From Cymodocea nodosa (Eukaryota; Streptophyta; Magnoliopsida; Alismatales; Cymodoceaceae): a stretch of DNA of 64,000 nucleotides. The DNA lies in contig CM072337.1 in assembly GCA_036874045.1 (NCBI GenBank), positions 7,130,001-7,194,000 of the forward strand. Direction: 5' to 3'. The position numbers and the translations under genes were made by a program. The notes under the pieces are model-generated. The model saw only the letters and a program-made list of their open reading frames with translations. It made no database searches and was not told the DNA's origin. Shown piece by piece: positions 22,282-34,449 of this stretch; within the stretch, counting starts at the first letter, position 1, and each line of letters opens with the position of its first letter.

Positions 22282-24107
22282 CTTGGAAACTTGACTTAAG
22301 TTATCTTTTGGAAGGTTAGATGCTAACTATCTGAAATGTATATAAGTTTTGGATAGCTACAGTTCGTAACTATCCAAAAAGTATTTTTACCATCATAAAG
22401 TTAGCATTATGCACGTGTGAATTTAAATGTTTTATTATGTCACGTGAGTTGCACATGTTTAACTCGTTAAGTTAGTATAACTATACGTGTTGAGTTACTT
22501 GATTACACACTAAGGTAACATGTTGTGTTAGTGTTATAAACTTATAAGTTATTTCTTTATTTCACATGATATATTATTATTATTTTATATCAAGTCCATT
22601 GAGTTACACTAACTCCATGGACTAGTTATTTTCTAATATTTAAATATGAAGTAGTTGCAGGAAACAAGAAATTCAAAGGAAAACCAGGATTGCACATATC
22701 ACGTAGGAATTAACTTGTGGAATGAAGAAGAAATCTCCATCGTTAATATAAATGAAGGAAATCCAACCGATCATTTAAGTAGAAGTAGTTACTATTGAAA
22801 GAAATATAAAAAGAAGAGGAGAAAAACGAAGAAAGTGTAGAGAACCATACTAACTATAAGAAGCGTCGGAAGTACCTTGAAGCTCCACAACACCACCATA
22901 ATCACCAACCATCGGAGGTTTGTAAGGATATTTTTCGGATGTTGGGTTGATTCTGAGCCAAACACAATGATTGACAACTACTGTGAGGAGTGATCACGTC
23001 GTAGGAAGGAAAGCTATTTTCACTAAGCATCAACTCATATCTAAAGAGATCGTAAAGCTTCTAGCCTTGGTTTTAGGTTGATGCCAATATACTGAAGAGG
23101 ATATCAACTTACAATGCTCGGTTCATGATTTTATAGGGAGAGGAAGTGTGACTGTAAGTGATTAAGTTTTCAGTGGTGCATCACATCGCATGTAGTGACA
23201 GAAGTTCTTATTGTCGATAGAGAATTTTTACATTTCACCTTTCGTTCTTCTTCAAGAATATATTAAAATAAAAATCCCAAAAATAAAACTAATTATCTAT
23301 GTTTGTAGTTAGCAATTATGTGTTGTATTGTTTATTTTGTATCATGATTAATATTATTATTATTAGTATTGTGAATATTTTATGTTTATTTGATTAAGAA
23401 AATAGAAAATAGTTTTATTGATTACTGAAATTGATTCGTACAAAATACTCAAAATTCTTATTGGTTATTGTTTGAAATATCTGAATGTTAGTGTTGATTA
23501 ATGATAAATCTTAGATTAACTAACATTACAAGCTTAATTGATGTTATTTACATTTTGTGGAATTGTCTAATAATTGGTCGAATTCCCCTATAAATAGCAA
23601 AAACTTATTTGGAAATTACTGGTTAAGCTTGTGGAGTTAACTTAAGTCCACGAGGTTAGTTCATTGAATTAACTATAACTCAACGAATTAAGTCTGTTGA
23701 GTTAGCAGTAACTCAACAAAGTGCTTAATTGAACACATATAAAACTCTAGTTATAAAAATCAAAATAGTACATAATTCTTACTCAATCTCTGTGTGATTG
23801 ACATGTACTTGCACATAAATACAATAGACACTATGTACTTGTAGTTAAAAACAAATTTGATTTAATATCTAATTTGTGAAATTGTTTGTTTACGACTAAA
23901 TGGGAATTTACGCATAAAAAGTAAACAAAACAAACCAAACAATTAGTTATTTAACTTAGCATAATTTCAAATCCATTACAAACAAGTATATATCATTAAA
24001 AAAATTTTGTATTAATTGATGTTCTTAATTTACTTTCACAAATAATAGTAATTAATTAAATATGATTACTTACCTTTTGCACACATCATCAAAACTAATA
24101 CTTAACA

Positions 24108-25612
24108 ATCTCCCCCTTTTTGATGATGACAAAATCATATTAAATCAATTATGAAATATGTTTAACTTAACGAAACACCTCCATTGGATTAAGTTTTAAT
24201 TCAACAAACAAGTTTGTTGACTTAAGTTCACTAAAGCTTATTTCTGTTGTTTGTATAAAAATCATCTCCCAAAAGTAAAAACTTTCAAAAATTTCAACAA
24301 ACACATAGTCATCTCCCCCTTAAAGAAAATTTTAAAACCATAATCATCTCCCCCTTTTTGTCATTAATCAAAAAGATGATTAAAATGAGAGATGATTATG
24401 TACAACTTAATTCTCTGTAAACTTTGATAAGACTTCAAACACATTTACGTGAAATGTATTGTTCAAATATTCAATAAAAAAATAAACATTATTTTGTATT
24501 CAGAATACAAGTATAATAGACAAATGACAATACATTTATCTATTCCTCCTCATAATATTGCATATGGCATTACAAATTTTATCTCCTAGATGCCTAATAT
24601 CATTTTTGATGTCATTTAGTACTACATCTAAGTTAGTAGGTAGCTCGGGTTGCTGTCGTACTTGATCTGAATAATTTTGCTACTGTTGTTGTTCATGTGG
24701 TGGTTGTTGTAGTTGGTACTTTTTCAAATCTTTAAAACTAAATGCTCTCATGCCCTTTATTTCAGATGACCATTTAGATAAATTTAATTGATTTACAATT
24801 ATTTGACATATAGCATTACCATAAAATAACTTTGAACTCATATGCTGTAGTTGATAAGTGAAAACATCAAATCAATTTATCTAAATTCTGTTAAGTATAC
24901 CATAAGTTGCATATAAACAACTTTTGCTCACTTTTAGATTGTCCAACTCTTTGAAATAAATTGGCATGCAGAATGTTTGTAATAAACTTTCCTTTCGCAT
25001 TCAGATTTTCCATTAATCTTATTTTAGAATATATATTTGGAATCTATGATAACAATTGAATGTCCCATTCTAGTTGTCTAATTATGTCAAATCTGTTTGT
25101 AATAACACCTTCATTCTGTAAGTCCAAAACTTCAAAAATTAATTCAAGAGATAAAGTAAACTCTTGTTGACTTATTTGATTCTTCAAAAGATTGTCATTT
25201 TGTATTAAAAAGCTGCAATAAGCTCTTTATATTGTTTCCATTTCATTTCAATTGGTAAGAATTGCATTAGGCATTAAAACTCAAATAGATCTTTGATTTC
25301 CAATAAATTTCCAAATTTAATTAGCCTAGCATGTAGAATTTGATATAAAATCAAACTATTGTATTTCTGCAATGCTTCATTAGATCTAAAATAATTGAAT
25401 TACCATGAATATTTAGTGTTACATATTCAGAAGATGATACCTAAAGCCTAGTTTCTGAATTTAATTCATCTTTAAGAATCTTTTCTTCAAAATGAATGTC
25501 ATTTTATTCCTCTCTCAAAATATTTTATTGAAGATACTTGAGTAAACTTCATTCTTCAACTTCAACACTATAAGGAACATTATCAATATTTGCAACATCC
25601 ATTAATTCAGTT
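24108..25612 (-). mobile_element. Copia D2 3' region with extra-ORF relic
   Basis: Directly inside the 3' LTR is the purine tract complement (24108-24130) and a second ATCTCCCCCTTTTTGTCA at about 24345. The part at 24540-25600 aligns along its length with the extra ORF of Copia D1 (36540-37620), including the segment encoding a Gln-rich stretch near 24660-24720. It is broken in many places. The Copia E LTR cuts in at 25613, and the rest of D2 is not seen. Confidence 0.75.
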
Positions 25613-27511
25613 TGTAGGATCGTAGTATCACAAGAGGGGGGGTGAATTGTATCTTTAGAAATTAAAAATTTCCAATAGATAAAACAAGAGCATGAAACAC
25701 TCACAAATATAATTCTAATCTTTATTGATTAAGGAAAGAATTTGCATTCACTTTTTAGCACAATTCCCTACTTGTCGGTTCTAATACAATATAGTCTGAG
25801 ATACAATTCAAAGAGAAAATAAAATCCTTATTCTAATCTTGTTTGAATTGTATAATCAAACTTGATCTTTTTGTACATAGCTTCTTTTCTTTCCTTTTGC
25901 TCAACTTCTGTATCTCTTCTTCTCTTGTTGTCAAATCTTCTAGACTTCTTGTGTTGTTGCTCCTCTTTTGAATTTGCTTGGAATTCGAACTTCTTCTAAT
26001 GTTGGAGAATTTTTTTGGATTGGGATTGAATATTCTGAATTGAATACTTTGAACTTGGTTGGAATTTGAGATAAGAGATTGAATACTCAAGATTGGAATT
26101 TGAGATGATCGTAGTGCAGCTCGTACCCTCTATTTATAGTAGTCAAACTATAACTTCACGTTCAACATGTTCATCCACATAATCCATAATTCCACATTAA
26201 TTCAAATTTAAATTATCCACGATCTCCACTATCTTTTTGAATTTCCAGTATTTCCACTATCATTTTGAATTTCCACTATCTCTACTATCATTTTGAATTT
26301 CCACTATTTCCACTATCATTTTGAATTTCCACTATCTCCACTATCATTTTGAATTTCCACGATTTCCTATCGTAGATCAATCAAAAATCCTTCTTCCTAG
26401 AGATTTGTACAATATCTTCTAAGTCACTATTTTAGTCAAACACTTATCATTTAAGACTTGTAAAAACTTGAACACTTATCTATAACTCTTTGAGTTTTTG
26501 CTCTTGCAAAACACATGACTGAAATAAGAAAACTTATTTATTCATTAGTCACTTTATAAAACTCGAATAGTTATCCTTCCATGCGTATAAAAACTTGAAC
26601 AGTTATCTAACTCTTCAATTTTCATTATCGAACACACATGGAAAACACGTGAAAACTTAAAACATTAAAAATACACATGTATATAACTTAACTATACGAG
26701 TTTTTAACATAACTCTTCAACTAAATAGAAACGTTAACTATCCGAAAGTTTAATTTTCCAAAACTTTAACTATCTAATAGTTAACTTATCTAAAACTTTA
26801 AATGAAACTTTTCGATAACTAAAAATCATTAACGTTTAATTTTGTGACTGATATACTTTAGACTTATTTATAGACTTTAATAAAATATTCATCATCAAAA
26901 CAAAATTCCTAACAATCTCCCCATTTCTTATGATGACAAAACCTAATAAGTTTAAATAATCTTTCTCCCCCTTTTTGGCATTATAAAAAGTAAATATCAT
27001 ATATATAAGGAAGAAAAAAAAAACATGCTAAGTATATATTTCAAAAAGAACTTCAAACATGTATAAATCAAACATGGATAAAAACTATTTAAATAATAAC
27101 TATTTTAAACAATAACTGTTGAAAACAAGTATGTAAAATATATATTGTAAACAGTTACGTAATTTTTGGCAACAAATTATAATTCATGAAATGATGTAAT
27201 ACATAATTTTTTTTATTTACAAGCCTCTTTGTCTTCAAAAAATATCTAACAGAGAATTTGAAATTTTCTATGCAATTTCTATACTAACTCTATTTATTTG
27301 ATCAATAACTTCTTGATCTAAATCTGTAGTTTGAGCTTGTGTTGGTTGCTGTAATGAATCTATATGTCTATGTGTGTGTTGTTCGTATACTATATGTTGT
27401 TGTTGTCCTAGTGTTGACTGTTTTGATTTTTGTTGTTGCTACTCTTGCTGATTTTGTTGTTGTTCTTACTAGCTAATTGCAGGTAGATCCATTTCCTGGT
27501 ATTTATGTAGT
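25613..27511 (-). mobile_element. Copia E: 3' LTR and short 3' body
   Basis: Minus-strand Copia remnant. LTR 25613-26914 (1.3 kb, plus-strand ends TGTAGGATCG and CCTAACA) is related to the Copia B LTR. The purine-tract complement ATCTCCCCATTTCTTATG follows at 26915. The part at 27240-27511 encodes, in decayed form, a Gln-rich tail like that of the extra ORF in D1. At about 27512 it meets the gag of Gypsy 1. Only part of the element is here. Confidence 0.75.
26224..26370. repeat. 28-bp minisatellite in the Copia E LTR
   Basis: About five units of ACTATCATTTTGAATTTCC plus ACTATTTCC. The related Copia B LTRs have a single copy of this block, so it is an expansion in this LTR. Confidence 0.8.
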
Positions 27512-28371
27512 TCTTTTCTATAAGAATTTCCAAAGTTATCTTTTTGGTTTCTAGTATAAATAATATCTAAGTCATTAACATTTGCATTCTTTTCTATTAG
27601 CTTTTGATTTAATGATAACTCTTCTATTTTCTTTCTTAACTCAGTTAATTTAACTTCAAGCATAGTGCTTGAATCTATTTCATGCATTCTCCTTGGCAAT
27701 ATTCTTTTATCTGTAATAGCTTCAGTCGAGTTTTCCCACTCTACAGTTCTTTTTGCAAAGTTTTCTAAGTATGCCCATGCTTCCTCACTACACAGTTTTA
27801 AAAATCCATTCTGACAAGTAGATTCTAATAAAGATTTCGTTGAAACATCTATGCCTTCATAAATTATACCTATTAATTGTGCTTTACTCATTGCATGATG
27901 TAGACATTGAGTCAATAAATCTTTAAATCTTTCAAAATATTTCCAAAATGATTCTCCTTGTTTTTGACTACAAATTAATATTTCCTTTTTCTTTTTAATC
28001 ATTTGATGTGTTGGATAATATTTTTCTAGAAAAATAGAGCAAAATTCAGTCCATGTAGAAATTGAATCAGGCGATAGAGTAGATAACCATCTCTTAGCTG
28101 TATCTTTTCAAGCAAAAGGGATATATCTAAGTTTAATAGCATCAATACTCATGTTCGGTATTTTCATCATTTGACAAATTTTGTTAAATTTTCTAAGGAA
28201 ATAATAGGCATCCTCTCTTTCTAATCCATGAAAGTGTGGCAATTGACTAATATAATTAGATTTCAGTTCAAACCTATCTCCCTCAAAGTTTGGCAATCAA
28301 ATACATGAAGGTTCATCAACTAATTCAGGATACAAAATTTTCCCTAATAGTTTTTCTACTGGAGCAGCCAT
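27512..28371 (-). pseudogene. Gypsy 1 gag (fossil)
   Basis: This is a Ty3/Gypsy gag of the Athila/Tat type. Seen motifs are LPNFEGDRFELKSNY-like, YISQLPHFHGLEREDAYYFL, FNKICQMMKIP, KLRYIPFA, then QGESFWKYFERFKDLLTQC, IIYEGIDVSTKSLLESTC and EEAWAYLENFAKRT. Two open stretches (28108-28296 and 27469-28002) cover most of it. It is close to the Gypsy 2 gag at 48040-49227. A start at 28371 (MAAPVEKLLGK) matches the Gypsy 2 start. The function would be packaging of element RNA. It is broken a few times. Confidence 0.82.
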
Positions 28372-29500
28372 ATCTTCGTTCTCTTTTAAAGAAAGGTTAG
28401 CTACACCCCTAAGGATTTCATTAAAGTCCAATTCAGAAAATATTTCAGTACGCCTCTGTGTTGAATAATCCTATGTCGGTGTTCTTACTAATCGTTTAGC
28501 GCTTGGAGAATGAATCCATGTGCTCATAAACACTTAACATAAAGTAAAAATAGTAGAAGATTAATTACATACCAGTCTGAAGATTTTTATTCAGTAAATA
28601 GTTGTTGACGGATGAAGTTGAATCAGTTGTTTCTCCTTCTAGTTCCCCAACCAATTTTCTTTTCTTTCAAAAGTGATGGTAACTCGTAAATAACATTTTG
28701 TTCTATATTTATAATGCACGTCCATAAGGCAAATGAATCTCGTTGCAAGGACGTGTCTTGTAACGTGCAATGTGGTTCCTATTTTTATGGATACGTATTC
28801 CACTTCTAATTTTAAATTTCAGTAATCGCTAAACCCATGAAGTTTCATTTGTGGTTGAAAGAATAACCGTTCAACTTAATCCACGAACTAACCTCGTTGA
28901 GTTATAGTTAACTCAATGGACTAGCGTTGGTTACTATTTCTAACTCCATGGGCTAACTTCGTTAAGTTACAGTTAACTCAACAAAGTGACCTTATATTCT
29001 ATTATTGACCTCATGGAGTTAAGGTTAACTCAACGGATTTACTTCGTATTAAAACTTACTCATCGTATTAACTTACTAAAACTTACTCCTTGTATTAACT
29101 TCTATATATTTTTCTCTCTTGCATTTTGTCAACTTAAATAAAGTTAAATACATGTCATTAATGTAGTGTTCTAATTTAAACTCATTTAAATCTAAACATT
29201 TTATGCATATTTAACTTGTTCATTTCCTGTTGTGCAGAATTTACATTTTACTTTTCAGCATGCAGATATTTTCAGCATTAGCTAATTATCATGCATTTAA
29301 CCATGTCATTTAGAAAATTTGTAAATCTTTTAAACAATCTTGCACATTGTTTAAACAGTTATATAATATTCAAGATAGTTCATCAATTATATCATTCATT
29401 CTCAAACACGAATGTAAAAACATCTGAAAAACATTCATTCATTTATATGAATAATTTACATTCAATCAGATATTTTTCAATACAAATATAAGTATAAGTA
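28372..29500 (-). other. Gypsy 1 leader next to gag
   Basis: Noncoding. Bases 28372-29050 match 49228-49900 of Gypsy 2, with repeated GTTGAGTTA / TAACTCAACGGA motifs at 28880-29040. Bases 29100-29500 have no visible match and no credible gene. Confidence 0.6.
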
Positions 29501-29519
29501 GACGAATAATACAATTTAA

Positions 29520-31790
29520 TCTTTCTTCCTATGTTCATCTACTTCTTTCTAGAGCTTTTCTAATTGTTGCTCTAATTGATTTATCCTTTCTATAGCTCCA
29601 ATAATGCTTCCAGAATGTTTAGCAATCTCAGCAACAACAGCATTGTAGTTTCTATATTCCTTCACTAAAATGGCTCTTGATTTTATCCTTTTAGATGTCC
29701 ATTTCATGAAGTCAACACAATCCACCATTAATACTGGTATCAAATCTCCATAAAATAGTTTCTTCTTTGCTGATCTTACCTTGGACAGGAAGACTTGACA
29801 CGAGTTAATTTGGATTCTATTCACAACTGCATATGTGACCCACTTGACAAATTGACTAAGTTAAATATCATGGCCTTGTTGTTGGTAGACATTTTTAATC
29901 AAAATGTTAGCTACCATGTGTACTTTACCATTTAAGTGCTTCAATCTGTTTAATAATGGCACACCAAGATTGATAGCTAAACTATCCTTGATTTCCTATT
30001 CTGTCCACTCAACGATAGTTGTGCTTTTCAAAATTTCTTTCCCTTCATTTTTCAATCCTAAAATGTTGTGGAGAAGCTCTAGTGTTATCTGTATATCAGC
30101 TTGCTCCATGTTGGAAATTAATTTACTTTCTTTTTCTCTTAAATTTGCATAGAAACAAGGCACTAGATTCTCATATATTGTATGCCCTCTCTGTTGAGAA
30201 ATAAATTATAGTAGACCTTGGAACTCAAATAATTCTTTGATTTCTTGCATACTGTCCTAGTTTACTGGCCTACTGTAAATAATATCATAACCCCTAATCT
30301 CTTGATATTTATTATATGTTTCTTAACTCCAAAAGTGTACTTCATTCCAAACTATTGCTTTAGTCGGGTCAAGAATTTGAATTTGTTGCTCTAGAGGGGT
30401 TTGTTCTTGAATTTCCTCTTCCCTATGCTGAACTTGAATTGGTTGGGAATGCTCAACAGATTCTTGCATTTTTGCTTTTGCTTTTGTCTATGGTGGCGAG
30501 CTGGTAGAACTCTCCACTCTTCTTTCTTAAATTCTTTCTAAAATTTGCTGAAGAGTTTCTCCCTCTTTAGTGGAATCTATCGAGTCATTCCTTTCTTGTT
30601 CCATATGCTCTTGTTCAATTTCTTTTTTTTCTTCTTCCTCCTAACTACCAATCTACAATGTCACTATTCTTTTTGATTCTATGGCAGATTAGGATGGAGT
30701 CACGGGCAAATCAGTTTCTGCCCTAATTTCAGTTTCTTCTCTTTATACAGGCTGTAGATTAGCTTCAGCCTATTTTTCTTCTTCTCTTTGCTCTTGTTGC
30801 TGTTGCTCCTGCTCCTCCTTAGATTCGGATAGCAGGTTTACAAAAATGGGCTCTATAGGTCCTACTAATATTGCTAGCTTCAGTTTAATCTCTTCTTGAT
30901 GTTCAAGCACTATCTCTTTTCCTCTCCTTCTTCTAATTAATTGTGCCTAGTCTTCTTCTTCTTCTTCTAAAATTAAATCTACTAAAATGGGCTCCACAGG
31001 CCCTCAAGCCATAGGTACTGGCTCTTCCTGTTTTACCTTTTCTATAACTACTAGTCTCGAAGGACTTTTAGTAGTAGGTATGGCAATGGCTTTTTGATGT
31101 TGTTCAACTTTAACTTTGTATTGAGCCTTTAACTTTTATTCGGCCCTCCTTTTGTGAAGTACATCAAACACTAGATGTGCTTTAGCTACTGCCAAATCTT
31201 CTAGTTCTCCTTGGTTTTTCTCAACTTGAACCAGTTCTTCAAATTCTCTTACTTCTTCTTCAGTGGAAGGCCCCATAACTACCACCATTTCTAGTAGTTT
31301 AGGTGGTGGAACTGAAGGTCTGGGCTGTTGTTCCTTAGGGACAGGTCTTTCAACAGTTGGTTCCTCTTATTCTTTAGTTGCATGTTCTTCATTTCCTTTC
31401 CTCTATTGTTCCCAGATTGCCCACCGTGCATGTCCACCAATGCATCTTTTGAACCATAGTCGGGAATTACGTTGGATCAATTCTAAGGCAACTTCATTAT
31501 TTAGTCTAATTTTTCTCTCTATATTTAATGCAACTTCTGTAACTACTTTGATTCTTGTTTCCATAATCTGAGGTATTTTTATGCCTAACTCCACTAGAAC
31601 TTTTCTCTAATAGAAAAGGTTAGATTCTACCTTTTGTAGCTCTTTTTCCCTCATTGTATTTCTGATCTTTTGCCTTGTGAGCCATTCTTCCGATTCTTTA
31701 AGAAATCTTGTTGTGTCAACTACTTCCTCCTAGAATTCTGGTATCATCTTTGTCCTTATGGAGTAATGGAACAAAACAAAATCACTCTGA
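29520..31790 (-). pseudogene. Extra ORF in the Gypsy 1 leader (fossil)
   Basis: A decayed coding region lies between primer site and gag. The 29549-29824 frame (NRIQINSCQVFLSKV, KLFYGDLIPVL, AILVKEYRNY, then a short coiled coil ERINQLEQQLEKL) parallels the Copia D1 frame at 36643-36960 (NRIQINWFDVFISQL, KLFFGNAICRL, AFSVKDLQRF). Further upstream, short motifs of the type FYANL and LGLKNEG also match FYSNL and LGLKNEG of D1 at 36993-37361. Similar sequences are annotated in plants as putative plant transposon protein. Ogre-type Tat elements are known to have an extra ORF before gag. Much of 30300-31500 encodes an acidic, Glu/Gln-rich region. Function unknown; many breaks. Confidence 0.6.
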
Positions 31791-32333
31791 TCTTTACTGT
31801 TCTAAGTTTTAAATGAGTTTATGGATAATGCCCCCAAATCCTAAGTTTTAGTATAAATAAGCCCTAAGTTTAGGAGAGTAATCGGGTCATTTTCCTGCGC
31901 AAACTCTCACTCTCTCATTTACCTCTCTATGGAATTACAATTAACTCCACAGACTAAGTCCGTGGACTTAACTACAATACTCCATTGAGTTATAGTTAAC
32001 TCAATGGGGTAAGTTTGTTAACTTATCCTAGACTCAATAGAGTAAGTTTATTGAGTTAAGTGTAACTCAATAGACTTCCCGTAAAGCTATAACTAATAAA
32101 AATACTTAAAATAATAATTTTTACTTTGGTCAAGACTAAAAATTTTTCAGTCTAACTGACTCTTAATTTTTCAACATTTTAAAATTTCAATCAAACCGTT
32201 ATATTTCTCAATTGAACCGAAATTAATTACTCTCTTTTTTTCTTCTATCGGTTGAACCGATGTTATGCTTCAGTAAAACCAACAATATGTTTTGCTTAGC
32301 TTCTCAATCCCCAGCAACGGCGCTAGAAGACTT
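31791..32333 (-). other. Gypsy 1 leader and primer-binding site
   Basis: Noncoding. Bases 31930-32070 are repeats of GTTGAGTTA/TAACTCAAT, and 32250-32290 have ACCGATGTTATGCTTCAGT, as in the Gypsy 2 leader. The primer site complement CCAGCAACGGCGCTA is at 32312-32326, seven bases before the LTR. By its sequence it is the GGCGCC-containing type seen in Athila-like elements. Confidence 0.7.
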
Positions 32334-34296
32334 GTTTGTAGTTGTTAACTTCTGTTTTTAACTTGTTTAATTTGTCTTTATGCTTATATCAATAATTACT
32401 TTTAGAAGTAAACAAACAACCTTTCACACAAATTAGATATTAATTCCAATTTGTGTTTTAAGTGCAAGTGCACAGTGTATATTGTATTTGTGTGCAAGTA
32501 TAGGTCAATCCCACAAAGATTGAGTAAGAATTGTGTACTATTCCGATTTTTATATTGGAGTAGAAATGAGTTCAGTAAGCACTCCATTGAGTTACAGTTA
32601 ACACAATGAACTTAGTTCGTGGAGTTATGGCTGACTCAATGGACTGACCTCATGGACTTAAGTTAACTCCATGAGCCTATCTTTCCAGTTAAATACTACC
32701 ATTTACAAAGGAATTTGGCCAACCATTGGGTAGTTCCACAGATTGTAAATAACATTAATTAAGCTCTTTAATGTTAGTTAATATTAGATTTATCGTTAAG
32801 CAATACTAACATTCAGATATTTCAAATAGTAACCATTAAAATCTTTAAGTATTTGGAATGATTCAATTTCAGTAAACTATTAAACTATTTTCTATTTTCT
32901 AAATCAAACAAACATAAAACATTCACAATAATGACAATGATAACATTAATCAAGATACAAAACAAATAATACAACACTTTAATACTAAATGTAAACACAA
33001 ATAATTTGTTGCTTTCAGTATTTTTGTTTTGATATGTTCCTAAAGATGAATGAAAGGTGAAATGTAAAAATCTCTATCGATAGTAAAAAATTTTGTCACT
33101 ACATGCAATGCTATTACACTACTGAAAACTTAATCACTTACAATCTTGCCTCCTCTCCCTATAGAATCATAAGTCCAAAATTGCAAAATGATCTCCTCTT
33201 CAACATACTAGCATCAACCTGAAACCAAAGCTAGAAGCTTTACGATCTCTTGAGATATGAGTCGGTGCTTGGTGAAAATGGCTTCCCTTCCCACGACACG
33301 ATCACTCCTCACAATGGTTGTCAAGCACTATGTTTGGCTTGGAATCGATCCGACATCAGGAAAGTATCCTCACAAACCTTTGATGGTTGGTGATTATGGT
33401 GGTGGTGTGGAGCTTCAGGGAACTTCTAATGCTACCTGTAGTTAGCGCGGTTCTCCACCCTCTATAGACACACTTTTTCTTCTTCTTTTATATTTCTTAC
33501 AGTGGTAACTACTTCTGCTTAAATGATTGGTTGGATTTCCTTCATTTATATTAACGATGGTGATTTCTTCTTCCTTCCACGAGTGAATTCCTGTGTAATA
33601 CGTGTAATCGTGGTTTTCCTTCTGTTTTTGCAACTACTACAATAGCATATTAGAAAATATATGGTCCGTGGAGTTACAGATAACTCAACAGACTTACTTT
33701 GTTGATTTAACTATAAAACACGTGTAATAAAGAAATAACTAGTTCAGATGTTTTAGATAGTTATAACTATAAATATCTAAAACTTATATGCATTTCAAAT
33801 AGTTAGCACCTAACCTTCCGAAAGATAACTTAAGTCAAGTTTCCAGAACGCGATGCATGTCCTCAAGCAGTTTTATGATAAAAAGATATTTTGGATACTT
33901 AAAAATCTAACTATCCGATGCTTAGATGCATTTCGAATAGTTACTAGATAACTTACCGAAAATTCATTTAAGTCAAGCATTAAGGTTTCAACATGAGTAC
34001 TTCAAGAAATAATAAAATATTCTTTAAGCATTTAAACATAACTATCCGATACATGCAATATAACTCTCCAAAATAACAAAAAATTCGAATACTTAAGAAT
34101 TAAAAACTTGCAACTTACCGACAGTTCAAAAATGTACTTAATTCACATTAATTCCTTGAAATTATGTAGATTCTTTCATTAAAGCATATAACAGTGCAAT
34201 TATAACATAATGGCTTAATTCTCATATGATAAGCTAAATAATATGCAATTAACCATCATTTAACTGTTAATATTATGCACTTTTTCATTCTAAACA
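32334..34296 (-). repeat. 5' LTR of Gypsy 1 (1.96 kb)
   Basis: Plus-strand ends are TGTTTGTAGTTG and TTCTAAACA. It is the same family as the Gypsy 2 LTRs but clearly diverged. It contains the GC-richer block at 33050-33440 with an antisense open frame, and the U3 motif pairs around 33760-34130. The sequence at 34297 continues as Copia integrase. Confidence 0.88.
33257..33445 (+). other. Conserved antisense frame inside the Gypsy LTR
   Basis: A short open frame on the strand opposite to the element reads MSRCLVKMASLPTTRSLL... and VWLGIDPTSGKYPHKPLMVGD. The same peptide is open in the LTRs of Gypsy 2 at 43888 and 51273, and recognisable at about 21219. It lies in a GC-richer, CpG-bearing block. 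I do not recognise the product. It may be a captured exon or a chance frame kept because the LTRs are young. Confidence 0.35.
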
Positions 34297-34449
34297 ATCA
34301 CTCTTAAGTTTTAGAATTTTAACATTCTGCTCATTCTCAACTTTATTACAGAATATCTTAAATATTCAAAAACATCAGTTTTATTAGCTAAAAAATAAAC
34401 CCAAGTAAACTTAGAATAGTCATCAACTAGTACAAAAGCATAATGTTTA
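34297..34449 (-). pseudogene. Copia B-type integrase remnant
   Basis: About 150 bp matching 11460-11615 of Copia B integrase. It is the older host sequence into which Gypsy 1 (left) and Copia D1 (right) were inserted. Too short to say more. Confidence 0.8.

Larger units (their letters stand above)
18629..23941 (+). mobile_element. Gypsy LTR, plus orientation, holding further LTRs
   Basis: The LTR proper is 18629-19095 plus 22282-23941. It starts TGTTTAGAATG and ends CCAAACA, the ends of the Gypsy 2 LTR family read in sense. The 5-bp target duplication ATTAG is perfect (18624-18628 and 23942-23946). No gag or other internal sequence belongs to it, so it is a solo LTR, itself interrupted by a minus-oriented relative. 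Moderately old. Confidence 0.88.
17685..24107 (-). repeat. 3' LTR of Copia D2 (LTR C family), interrupted by nested LTRs
   Basis: The LTR proper is 17685-18628 plus 23947-24107. It starts TGTTAGATCGTATGGC on the plus strand and ends ATACTTAACA, followed by the ATCTCCCCCTTTTTGATG purine-tract complement that marks the 3' end of a minus-strand Copia body to its right. Between the two parts lies a 5.3-kb nest of Gypsy and Copia LTRs bounded by ATTAG on both sides. Confidence 0.9.
27512..34296 (-). mobile_element. Gypsy 1 (Athila/Tat-like), 5' part
   Basis: Minus-strand Gypsy element. From the 5' side it has an LTR (32334-34296), a primer site, a leader that contains an extra ORF (about 29520-31790) and gag (27512-28371), where it meets Copia E. 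No pol or 3' LTR is found in the window that can be paired with it. The right end lies inside a Copia B-type integrase remnant. Fossil with many breaks, older than Gypsy 2. Confidence 0.8.

Noticed and set aside
18629-23941. Large DNA transposon with terminal inverted repeats
   Set aside because: The inverted arrangement is explained by two opposed Gypsy LTRs with standard TG...CA ends and a 5-bp duplication.
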